Shown here: positions 1-10,579 of the stretch, one piece after another
Layout: the number at the start of each line of letters is the position of its first letter
Position numbering within the stretch: the stretch's first letter is position 1
Assembly (NCBI GenBank): GCA_932294295.1
Contig: OW028580.1
Coordinates: 32,868,136-32,932,135 of the forward strand
DNA: 64,000 nucleotides
Source of the DNA: Alitta virens
Lineage: Eukaryota > Annelida > Polychaeta > Phyllodocida > Nereididae
Reading direction: 5' to 3'
The notes under the pieces: model-generated
What the model saw: the letters and a program-made list of their open reading frames with translations, nothing else
The model's database searches: none
What the model was told of the DNA's origin: nothing
Program-made: the position numbers and the translations under genes

Positions 1-3000
1 CGCAGATGCAACGCTGACCTATGCCCAGGTATAGTAATACCTCAGAGACTTATAAGTCATTTATGAATGTATAATGTGAGACACTGGTCAACGTCATTGT
101 GAATTATTGTGTAGCTGGTGATCTGCCTACTTTCCCCATGATTCTTTCTCTATGATTACAATTAAAAGTATTCGAGCAACTTAATCTGATTGGGTGCTCT
201 GCGTTAATACCAATTAAACACTAATAGAAATCCAACCTAACCTTATTTGCACATAATAAACCCTAAATATATGAATCCGGTCTGAACAAAGCAGTCAGCT
301 CAGAAATGGATACTTATTCTTGCAAATAAAAAACTTTTGTTAATAGTGGTTTAGTTCTAGTGATCACACCAGGGTACAGCTATGAGCAATTTATACACTC
401 AATAAATGATGACTAAACAATCTCATTGCAGTTGATGGAGGTTGGTCCACCTGGTCTCAGTACACCGCTTGTTCAGTGTCTTGCGGTGGTGGGACCAAGT
501 CTCGCACGAGGACATGCACCAAGCCTTCTCCAGCTCATGGAGGAGCAAAATGCGCAGGATTCAGCACTCAAGACGAAATTTGCAACAAGAACCCTTGTCC
601 AGGTTTGTTACCACGAGCAATCAGAACCAAAGTATACTGCGATGATATATGCAATTACGTTATAGAGCTATAATCGAAGTAAAATATCACTGAAATGAAA
701 CTTCACATAAACTTTGACCTGGTATATAACCAATACAAATATGGTATTGTCCTAAAAATAGTTTGATGTAATGACCAAACTGTCACCTTTTAAGCCGGTT
801 TTAAATTTCAGTATTAAACTCAGCCATGACTCTCAGTTCTTCAGAGGGATTTAACTAACATTTTTGTTGTATCCCAAAGGCAGAGGGTTATGACCAACAA
901 AAATGTTATTTAACTCTCAACTATGAGAGATATAACTAAGTTATACTCCATTCTGCATATTTAATAATTTGTTTAATTTGTTTAAATGCCTTTATTATGC
1001 AAAACAAGTTCAGTTTGTACCCAGGAGGGAGTTAACTAACATTTTCCTAGGTTATTACTTGCTCAGAACAACAGGAAAACAGTCTAAGTGGACTATAATT
1101 GCTGTTATTCGCTAAAGTAACATTGTGTGTAAATTTCAGTGAAGGGAGGCTGGTCAGCATTCACCGAATGGGCTCCATGCAGCGTGTCTTGTGGAGGTGG
1201 AACCCAAATAAGGACAAAAAAATGCAACTCACCAGCACCTGCAAATGGCGGATTGAACTGTGCGGGAGATGAACAACAGAGTCGCAGCTGCAACCCAGAT
1301 CCATGCCCTGGTAATTAAAAAAGCTACTACTTCAGTGTGTGTGTGTTATTGTTTAACGCCTCATCAGGACCTGAGTGGGCTATGTAGAGAAACTAATCTT
1401 GGTATCAGGGATAACTTACCATTGAGGCCTTTACACAGTAATGATCAATAAATTCCATTATGCCAACTAATGTATTTGGTGATGTTTTCTGCCACATTTC
1501 AGTGGACGGGGTGTGGTCAGCCTGGTCGGATTTTTCAGCCTGTTCTGCATCTTGTGGCGGAGGTACGAAAACACGTAAGAGGACGTGTACCAACCCTGCC
1601 CCAGGACATGGAGGAGCAAATTGCCAAGGAGACAGCACTGAAGAAGCAGACTGTAATACTGACCCCTGTCCAGGTTGGTCATTTGTCTACAACTTTGCAT
1701 AAATTGACAAATGCATTTGTGACTACCTCATCTCAATCCCCTTGGCCAGAAATAGAGATCATTCCTTTTACCAATCTAGTTTAGGTGCAGGGCATTTAGT
1801 TGGAATACAACATAGTGCTACTAGTGGCAAATCCAGAGGTCATGGGTTCAAATCTGACAGACTAAAGCATGTCATTTACATTTGTACCAACTCCCAGAAG
1901 ATCCCAATAGTGCAGTTATCTACCTCCAACAACAGACCAACTTGGCTAGAGGAATCATTTTGGCTCATCTGGTTGAGGTGTTGGCACTTAGATCGTAACA
2001 GAACACCCCCAGAACCTTCCAATGCCATGTATTGTATAATGTAGGTTGTTATTTAACATTCTTTTGACCCTGACTCCACATTTATATTGCTCCTCAAAAG
2101 CTTGGGATCTCAATCATATTAGCCTCTTTCTGCATCCTTGTTATCTGATAACTTTACTTGCAGTTGCTGGAGGTTGGGCTCAATGGAACCCCTGGACAGC
2201 TTGCTCAGTTTCTTGTGGAGCAGGAACCCAAAGCAGAACCAGAGCATGCACCGCCCCAGCACCTGCTCATGGCGGAAAGGTGTGTGATGGCAAACCCAGT
2301 GAAACTAGGGACTGCAATGAAGCTCCTTGCGAAAGTAATTACTTTACAAATTTAATCTGTAATTCTATTGATTATAAGATGAAAATATATAATAAATTGG
2401 TATGTATTTTTGAGAATAACACTAATCTGTTGAATGTTGTTGCCGTTTAGGTGCTGACCTTGAAGCTGGCATGAGTGAATCCAATGTCGAGTCTGACAGT
2501 GAGTGCACCTTTCATGAAAGTTAATCATTCACAAAATTAGTTTCTGGTCTTAATTGAGGTTTTTGCTGTAATTAGGTGCAATTAAGTGTGTAATGTCTTA
2601 AGAGCAAAAACTCAAATAGGCCCCACAAGGAATGCATTTTCCCAACTGAAGGCAATAAGCATAAATGAATTTAGCTCCTTAACATCCTAAATTACTAGAC
2701 TGAGTAAAATTTAGCCGAAAGGCCAACAAGACCAAATTTCAGGCTAAACCACAAAACTTCAATCTAGCATTTTCAACATTAAAGCCACTAATAAAGTCAC
2801 CAAAGTATTTAAGCCACTTATAATGAAAACAAGGATAGCCTTAACACAGAGGACCAATGTGTAGGTCACTGTTTGTGTTCTTTTCAGCCTGTAAGCTGAA
2901 CTACATCGAAGTGGCAACTAATCACGCTAAAGGAGGCACAGCCGCACCCGAGGAATATCAAGACACTGTCGAAAATTGCAAGAAGATTTGTGGACAAGTG

Positions 3001-3934
3001 ATGAACTGCATGGGATACGACTGGGACAAGGGAGACAGTCCCTGGAAGGGAATCAGATGCTGGCTTAAGAATGTTGAATTCAGCGCAATTGATGGCGTTG
3101 ACTACTACCAGAAGAGAGACTGGAAGGGTGACTCAGGTGAGCACGCAATTGGTTTGTCTGACGCAACATATATGAAACAATTCTGCAGCTCTTTCTTTTC
3201 ATTAAAGCGATTGCAAATATCAGTTAAGGCTAACTTTACAGCTGATTTCACAGACTTGGAAACTAAACTCCAGAGGACATCATGTGAATCTGGGACTCCC
3301 CATTGACTAAGCAGTCTCTAGGCCAGCGGGAGTCCTTGATTCACAGGACATTTTTCCGGAGTTTATTTTCTACCATATAATGTACAACAAGTCCTCCAGA
3401 TAATGAATATAATACCAAAAACGAATGGAAGAGACATAAACATACCTGTTTGAGGTGGGCCATTATTGGTTGCTGGTTATTTTTTTGTCTCAACAGGCAT
3501 CTTGTAGGGAGCAAAATCATGATATGACAAGACCAAGTAGTAAAATCTAAAATGAATGAAAGTCATAGTCAGAATAGCATGTATTTTCACTGAAAGGCAA
3601 TATATTCACGCATACACCAAAACAAGTCCAAGTAAATTAGAACTAAGCAGTCAACTCAATTATCCTTTGCGATTTCTTTGCAGTTGCATCTTTCATGAAG
3701 TACAATAACTTCCATGGAGAAGGAGCAATCCAGAACCAAGACATCACAACAGTCGAAGACTGCGCCAAGAAGTGCCTGGAAAAAGAAATTTGCTTGGCAT
3801 TCGACTTCGACACAAATGATAAGCCCTGGAAGGACACTCGCTGCTGGACCCACGAGAACGAACTGGAAGCCTGGGCTGATGGCAACCACAACATGAAAGT
3901 GCCTTGTCCAGTGAGGCATAACATCACACCATAA
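1..3934 (+). CDS. Gene A: secreted TSP1/PAN protein, 3' part
   Basis: Only the 3' exons of the first array gene are in the window. Exons: 1-28 (end of the second TSP1 repeat), 432-602, 1140-1310, 1503-1673 and 2164-2334 (TSP1 repeats 3-6, 171 bp each, phase 1-1), 2451-2498 (16-residue linker), 2888-3136 (PAN-like 1), 3684-3934 (PAN-like 2, ends in TAA). Every exon has AG/GT borders. Each TSP1 repeat has a WxxW-type start, a CxxSCG motif and six cysteines. Compared with genes B and C it differs at several residues: a Ser for Ala in repeat 3, Lys for Arg in repeat 4, Asp for Glu in repeat 5, Lys for Thr in repeat 6, and Thr for Arg and Val for Met in PAN 2. The C-terminus has an N-x-T sequon. 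The role is unknown; an extracellular or adhesive function is inferred from domains only. Truncation is due to the window edge, not to mutation. Confidence 0.88.
838..925. repeat. Inverted repeat in TSP1 3-4 intron
   Basis: AACATTTTTGTTG at 857-869 is the exact reverse complement of 895-907, with imperfect extension of both arms to about 25 bp. It may be a small foldback element. The same structure recurs in the matching introns of genes B and C. No target-site duplication was identified. Confidence 0.45.
1780..2044 (+). mobile_element. Possible tRNA-related SINE remnant, intron of gene A
   Basis: Intron between TSP1 repeats 5 and 6. GGTTCAAATCT at 1845-1855 matches a Pol III B box at 9 of 11 positions, and TGGTTGAGGTG at 1970-1980 fits the A-box consensus TRGYNNARNNG. 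They are not in normal A-then-B spacing, so this may be two degraded elements. The same sequence sits in genes B and C (B-box-like 15001-15011 and 28135-28145), so insertion predates the array. Confidence 0.35.
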
Positions 3935-4030
3935 GTTGAAGAAACTGATCAGCCAATGTGTACTTAAATAGTACAATGCAATTATCAGACTCATCTTGAG
4001 TTTGGTGATGACACCAGTTAATGTGATTAC

Positions 4031-4036
4031 AATAAA
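4031..4036 (+). terminator. Poly(A) signal of gene A
   Basis: AATAAA about 97 bp after the gene A stop codon, in a conserved context (attacAATAAAcgcaag) also found after genes B and C. The implied 3' UTR is about 120 bases. Confidence 0.7.
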
Positions 4037-4084
4037 CGCAAGCATCCAAAACTCTGTCTTGCTTATTTGTAAAACTGCCATTTG

Positions 4085-4160
4085 GTGAAATGCTGTGTCT
4101 AATGGTCAAGGTGATCACCTACAAAATGTAAGGTTGCGAGTCAAGCCCCTAATACAGTGT
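4085..4160 (+). mobile_element. tRNA-derived SINE head downstream of gene A
   Basis: TGGTCAAGGTG at 4103-4113 is a perfect A box, followed 24 bases later by a tRNA T-arm-like stretch ending gagtcaagccc (4138-4148, weaker B box). It lies just beyond the poly(A) signal. Unit C keeps it (30391-30436); unit B has lost the middle by a deletion. Confidence 0.5.
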
Positions 4161-7016
4161 GGAGGAATTAAGCAGATCCTCTTTTTAACTCTTCTCAGTT
4201 TAACTTACAGCATGTGCAGTACTGTAAACAGTGGTGACAAATATAGAGTGCAAAGTTCCATGCAGTGCTTATGGTTGCTTACACGTGTCCTTGGGATTTG
4301 AGAAAGACTCATGCCAGTACAGCATCGGCCCGATATCCACAGAAAATGTTAATATGAGTTTACAGTTTGCCAGTACATGATACACACATTGATTCTACCA
4401 ACAATTGCATCTTGGCAGTCCAGTTATTCTCCGGGACACCTCTCTGGGCCCAAAAAGAAATCAACCTTGAACGCAAGATTAATCATAGGGGCTTAAGAGG
4501 TCACACCAGCATATTCATAGTGAGAGCGGATGCTTCAAGTCTTCAATGAACAACAGCAATGGTTTAGGTCGGGGTCAACCAGAGACATGTTTTTTTAATT
4601 TGATGAAATTCACACGCTGTTAGAACTATGCATTTTCAAATTGCAATTGACACAAGAGGCCTCAGATGCAGGGTGAAATGCACTAGTCTTCAATGAATGA
4701 CTTGAAGATTTTCTCCTAGCAACATGGTGGGCGTACTGCCCCCATCTGCAGATTAACCAATTTGATGAAATTTACATGCTATTAAGACTGAGCATTTTCA
4801 AATTTCAATTGAACAAAAATATTTAAGTACAGGATTATTTCAGGATTTGACACAAGAGGGCAGTAAAAGCAAGTCGTTCACTTCCTATTGCTAGATAACG
4901 AGGTACTAGAATACATAACTAAGCAAGGTGAACAATTTGTGATATTACTCACAAAAATGTACAAATATAACAAAGAAATCAAACCAAACAAAAAGATCAG
5001 TTCAAGTTTATACATTTATTCAAACATGTTACAGTTATGAATATAAAAATTAAAATATGCAATAATCATGACAAACTAAATGTATAATTCCAAACCATTT
5101 CAATCATGCTGATTTTCTGAATATTTTCAACTTTTTTTTTCTCTAAAATTAGAGTACAACTGTAAAGCAGGTCATTGTATTTTTTTTGACAAGTGTCAGT
5201 GCAAACTGAATCTGTGACGGTGAAATAATTCATAAAAGGTTTATCACAATATTATCTGACATTTTAAGTCAAATTTAAGGTTATTTACAACTTAAAAAAA
5301 GACACTTCATCTTCTGTGCACATTACAAACTGCGCGTGAAAAGCAATGAGCGGAATAAATTGTATTAAAAGAAATAAATTGCAATGAAAGACAAGTCAGG
5401 TTTGACCTCGTAAAATTACAAGGTCAGCAGTTAACCCTATTCAATAAGGTTTCTAATCATAGAAAAATATAAATTAAAACTTTAAGATTTTGCAATAGTG
5501 TTCTACACACATGGATTTGATAAAGATACACCAGTTGTTTTTCAACTCGTGCAAAATTAATATTAAATATAAATAAAAAACCTCAAACCGAATGTTACAC
5601 AGTTAAATTCTACTTTTTCATAACAGCTCTTTATCAACTTTTTTGATTGTGTACATAAAATATCAAGGAAATTTTGTATTTTAGCATGCTTTCAAAAAAC
5701 ATGCCACATGTATGAGAAAGCATGATAATTTCACAAGTACAATTTGACAAATTTAACAAGTTTTAACGTCATTTATAATCCCGTTAAATGGGAAGCCCCT
5801 AGTTATAACAAGCAAACCTAAGGGCAAGTCGTAACATTTATCAACATTGAAAATATTCAACACTGTACAATAATTTACAAGAAGCTCTATATATAAGCAG
5901 CAATGAACACTAATGCTATTTAAAAAAACAAAAATCAACTGAAATCCATTCCAAACTGTCGCCATAGCAACTCGCTACAAAATGTCAGAACCTGTGGCCA
6001 TAGCAACAGACCAAGAATGACCAATTATTGTCAGAGACTCGATGAATCATTTTCTAAAACAACAGCATCTATCATGAGTACAAGTCAACAAAATCCTTGC
6101 CTGTTTAAGATATTAAATGTACACGTATGATACATTATATATTTAATATTACCTACAATATACCCCATAAAATACCTAGACCTATCTACATAGGCAATAG
6201 TCTCTTACATTTGTGAGACTACAAATTTGTAAGGCCGACTTTTTGGTTTTAGTGCCACAGATAATATTACGGAGGGTTTTTGTTTTTTTTAAGATAATCA
6301 ATTTACGCTACACTCAGCACCATTCCATTTCTCACTCAATCGACCAATCAGCAATCAGAATCAGTCACATCTTCACATTCATGCTCAGCCATCCCAAACT
6401 TTTCACCTCGTTCTAAAAGCAAACATGGCTGTGTGAATCAGTCGCCTTTTGAACACTTTAGTAATAGTAAAACAGGCTACGAGACGAATAAATAAATGAG
6501 ATTTCTAAAATGCTATTACAATTGACAGAGTACACCCTGTCTGGTTATGACAATACAATTACTGTTGTACCAGTTTTAACCGTAATACAGGCTAGTTAAG
6601 CATTTCTTATGATTGAATTGTAACGAGAATACAATATTTCTCCCTTTCTCCTACAGTAGCTCGGCACGAAAGACAGAAAATTTCTCAACTGATAAAAGTT
6701 GAGCTTCGAGCAGCTGTACTAAGGGCAAGTTGATATTCAGCTGTTGTCTCTATGTATTTAAAAGTACACTTATATCAATTTTGTTGTGTAGACCTATGAG
6801 CATACTTGAGTACAACTGGTTAAAACCTACATATGTCAGCGCATGTGATTAAGCCAGATTTGACGATCCTATGAAGCGATTTTAATACACCAGAGAGAAT
6901 GACCAATTGGCGTTATGTTGCCTTGTAAGGTAGGACTCAGAAACAACCAAACACTTCTCCCAATTGTCCGCAGGATACCATGAAAATAGAAACAAATAAA
7001 ACGTCAGCGAGAGATC
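4161..7016. other. Duplicated TACC 3' UTR region, unit A
   Basis: Non-coding, AT-rich. The part from about 5000 to 7016 matches the proposed minus-strand TACC 3' UTR next to the real gene (31245-33298), including the minus-strand AATAAA (TTTATT at 5015-5020). No conserved open frame is visible. The nearer part, 4161-5000, is gene A downstream flank. Confidence 0.75.
5958..6007 (+). promoter_or_regulatory. Paired RFX X-box-like sites, unit A
   Basis: GTCGCCATAGCAAC (5958-5971) and GTGGCCATAGCAAC (5994-6007) both fit the RFX consensus GTNRCC-NN-RGYAAC, with 22 bases between them. Both recur in units B and C. Binding is unproven. Confidence 0.5.
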
Positions 7017-7082
7017 TTAGCTGTCTCCAACTTTGGCGAAATGCTTATCACAGATGGCCGTCCACTCTTTGTTTTCTTTCGT
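7017..7082 (-). pseudogene. Orphan copy of TACC last coding exon, unit A
   Basis: This minus-strand 66-bp block is homologous to the true last TACC exon at 33299-33364. Acceptor AG, frame and TAA stop are preserved. Read in the TACC frame it differs at three residues: Leu to Trp, Glu to Lys, and Leu to His. No other TACC exon is present in the unit, so it cannot encode a TACC protein. The unit B copy is the same. Confidence 0.9.
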
Positions 7083-7299
7083 CTGAAAATGACAATAAAG
7101 ATAAATATGGACAGGGTAAACTGAAAATAATAATACTCAATATATATTTAAATCCTTCATGATCACAGTGAAAACCAAGTGCTTCAAACTCTCTTTTGTA
7201 CCATATGTCCTATACAATTACCAGTGACTCTGATGTGCCATTTTCCAATTCTCATAATTATTTTTTAATGTGATTATACATAATATATTATACCATATA

Positions 7300-8080
7300 G
7301 TTTTATTTTGTCTCTTTTAATAAACTATGATTATCATGACACTTCTTATACAAGACCACCTCCAGTTCTCGAAGCACTGGCTTTACAAAATCCATGTCTA
7401 ATCCTTATGCATTTATTTTCTTTCAAGAACTCACTTTCCATGAAATCCAAGTTCTCACGCACTTATTTTGCAAAAACACTTGTCCTCACTGAAATGTTCA
7501 TTTATTTTTGACCTCCGGATGTTATTCCCTTACATCCAGTTCTCATGCATTTAATGTTCCCTGGTGCTCACTTATTTCTTCCATTTCATGATATATGAAC
7601 TTGTGGTTCTTGGGCATTTCTTTTGCTCCTGTTTAGCTGCCAGTCCTCATTCACTTACTTGAATGCTCATTTATTTCTTCCATCAAAATCCTGGTTATTG
7701 AGCATTTCATTTGCAAGACAGCTGCCAGTCTTCATTCATTTTGACTAATTGCTATAGCGCTCATATATATCTTTCATAAAACTCTGGTTCTTGAGCATTT
7801 ATTTTGCAAGACAGCTGCCAGTCCTCAATTATTTTGACTTCTAGCTATAGTGCTCATATATTTCTTCCATTAAAAACTCCTGGTTCTTGGGCATTTCTTT
7901 TCCAAGACAGCTGCCAGTCCTCCTTCACTAATTTTGACTTCACATATTTCTCTTACAAAACTTCTGGTCCTCATGAATTTAGTCAATGTTCTCTTAATTC
8001 TCTTACGAAAGGCTTTTAGTTCTCATACATTTCTTTTGCACAATTCTTGTTTCCTACTTCTCTTGGTATATAAAAGATGA
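7300..8080. repeat. Degenerate minisatellite upstream of gene B
   Basis: Units of roughly 83-95 bp built around GCTGCCAGTC followed by a t-rich stretch and a ggttcttgggcatttctttt-like segment. Recognisable cores lie near 7637, 7721, 7812 and 7911. The matching block upstream of gene C (about 20450-21135) has one unit fewer. No gene is seen in 7165-8399. Confidence 0.7.
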
Positions 8081-8399
8081 AAATTTCATTTCACATGGCT
8101 TATTCAGATGTTTCTAACATAAGTATGAATGAGTCATGAAATAGGATTAATCGGTCAGATTAATATCCTGTAAGTAAAATTAATTAATTTCAAAATTGCA
8201 TGGACTAACTGAAAAACTAGTGTGAAATGGGAGCCTGGGTCATTTTATTGAAAGATGACATTATCTTTTAATTAAATCATGCAGCTGTTTAATCAAGAAT
8301 TCAATAAAGCAATAGGAAATTGGAGATCAAATAATTTTTTTCAGAAGAATGCAAGAGTATTATTAATTGTGATCAATCAAACTTGAAGCAGTTAGTTCC

Positions 8400-8407
8400 T
8401 ATATAAG
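8400..8407 (+). promoter_or_regulatory. TATA box of gene B
   Basis: TATATAAG lies 36 bp upstream of the gene B ATG. Typical TATA spacing puts transcription start near 8430, giving a very short 5' UTR. The element is identical at gene C. Confidence 0.65.
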
Positions 8408-8428
8408 CATGAGGGATCCAGAGGTGGT

Positions 8429-8445
8429 CATGATCAGTGATCATG
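8429..8445. promoter_or_regulatory. 17-bp palindrome covering the start codon of gene B
   Basis: CATGATCA-G-TGATCATG is a perfect 8-1-8 palindrome whose last three bases are the ATG. An out-of-frame ATG lies at 8430. The palindrome sits where transcription should begin. It is identical at 21488-21504 in gene C. Confidence 0.6.
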
Positions 8446-10579
8446 GAACTGACCAGAGTGTATTTTCTTCTGTTGGTGACCCTCATTGGTAAGTAATCTT
8501 ACATTTAATTTCACCTGGCAGACTTTCATGAAAATATAGACTGGTAGTTTGAACCAATTTTATGGTCAGTATGTGACCAACCAAGGTTTTTTGAATAAAT
8601 CAAATTTGGGACCATAAATAGTTTCAATCAATACTTTGGTTGACTTACAGCAGAACTCATAGACTTGGAAACAAAACTTTAGACGTCCTCATGAGTATGA
8701 AATCTGCATTTTCCCAAAGCAAGGTCTTTTTCTCCACAGTTCGCTGCGAGGCCTTGCTTGATTTCTCGTTTTTTAAATTTTTGCCGTCAGCCAATGAGTG
8801 ATGCACTAGAGGTCAAAACATTCAACGGTCATGGCCTGTGCACTTGCTGCGCTAAATATAGATACTCCTATCAATGACATTGATATGCATAAACCAGCAA
8901 ATTTAAACAAATTTCTAGCTAGGCACCCACCGGAGCCATGTGGAGAAGGACTTGCTTGAGGAAGATGAGAAATCTGCTGTAGGAAAAAATCCTATAGTTA
9001 GTCACATACTGACCATGAATTTATGGTTTAAAAAATAGAGAAGTGGAAGTGAATTCTAAGCTTGCCAATTAAAAATGCTGGTTTCAATGAGCCCCTGATC
9101 TCTAAAATAAATATGAAAATGCAAGAGCCTCTTTGCATCTATCTGTCAAACAGGCTGTAAAATGCATGTCTCTGTCAAACAGGCTGTGCAATGTATGTTT
9201 CTGTTACCCTGTTGCTCTCACTATAGGCTGGTATGTGTTGTAGTTAATTCTGATTATCTTGTATATATTTTTTCTCAGGGGCCACAGTCGCGGAGCAGAA
9301 GCGAGCTTTATTTATGGATGATGACAAAAATGGCATTACTTTTCCAACCGGAGATGACAATGAAGCTGACGACGAAGCTGGCGAAGAGGAGGACAAAAGG
9401 TCAGTAATGGAATTTGTTTTTAGCAAGGAACCTTAATTTTGAGATCACCATCAGATAATATATATAAGACCATGCTAACTGTTGGGGTATTTTAGCTCAT
9501 CTAATTATTCTTAATTTAGAGGTCATCATTGCTATCACTGATGAATTCCGCCTATATGAGATGGAGAAAATGAGTTGATCCTTTTTATTAAACCACTGCT
9601 CCACTCCATCAAATATATGCAATAGGTACTTAGCAATAGGCAACCACAGTGAAAGCTCTTAAGCCCCCGCAGCTAACTAAAGATAGTACATGTATATACT
9701 AATATACTATCTTTGAGCTAACCCCATTTCAGAGGCAATACAAAATGCCAAACTAAGATTGCACTGAAAACATTGATGGTCACCATTATTTTTTCACCCC
9801 ACAGGAGCCTGAATTTTGAACTGAACGCCCAGAAGGCCAAAGCATTCCAACGCCAAAGTCGGCGGGGCATTAAGTGGGGAGGAAGTAACAAACGTGAAGA
9901 ATGTCGCGAAGGGTGCTCTAAGGAGGAGTTGGAGGAACTTGGAATGAACAATGGACAAATTGTCAGTTTTGCTATATAGCTATGTTACAGCTTGTTCTGT
10001 TTTACATGTGGCCTTCATGTTTCTCAGCAATTAGAGAGGGAGAGAAACAAATGACACCCCCTCCCCCTCCATTCTGCGCTGGTTCATTTTAGTGTTTCCC
10101 ATAGCAGGTGCATAGCCATGAAGTTTCCATGTTATAGCGATGGCCAAGAATTGTGAATTGAGTATTTTGTTGTGATCAAGTTTAAACAAAATCTCTATTT
10201 AATCAATGTTGTGGCTAAAAAAATAGTAAAATGCTTCAATGACCCAACCTATTCAAGTAGTCGCATTATATTACTGCGCGTAATATTCAATTACATCACA
10301 AGGTAGTGGCATCCCGGACCATCCCTAAAAATTCGCTGCAAAGCCTTAAAAAGCTTTATGTTTACATATATGGGTTAAAATTAACAATGTTTGTGTTACA
10401 AGTACACTGATGTTGTTCATACATCAAAATGCAGTTTCATATATCTTTTTCGTTTCAGCTAGAGTACATGAAAGACTTCAACTGCCAATACAGAAAGTCC
10501 TGTCCAAGTGGCACCTACTGTCATTATGGACCAAATCCAAATTATAGCCATAACCATCGACTCGCTGTTTACTGCAACC
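8443..10579 (+). CDS. Gene B N-terminal region: signal peptide, dibasic propeptide, Cys module
   Basis: Exons 1-4. Exon 1 encodes the hydrophobic leader [11 protein letters not shown]; cleavage is likely near TVA-EQ (residue 20). Exon 2 is strongly acidic (several DD and EEE runs). Exons 2-3 carry three candidate convertase sites: DKR at 54-56, RQSRR at 72-76 (fits RxxR) and NKR at 84-86, the last two bracketing the decapeptide [11 protein letters not shown] module with six cysteines follows (C89, C93, C117, C123, C129, C147). I do not recognise it as a named family. These exons look identical between genes B and C. Confidence 0.8.

Noticed and set aside
2857..3306. PAN exon as a stand-alone 149-residue gene
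   Set aside because: The upstream Met lies in the intron pyrimidine tract and the tail follows a good donor at 3137; phase fits the multi-exon model.
5753..5965. Minus-strand 70-codon frame conserved in all three units (also 18900 and 32027)
   Set aside because: Conservation is expected because the whole unit is duplicated; it lies in the proposed TACC 3' UTR with no domain or codon signal.
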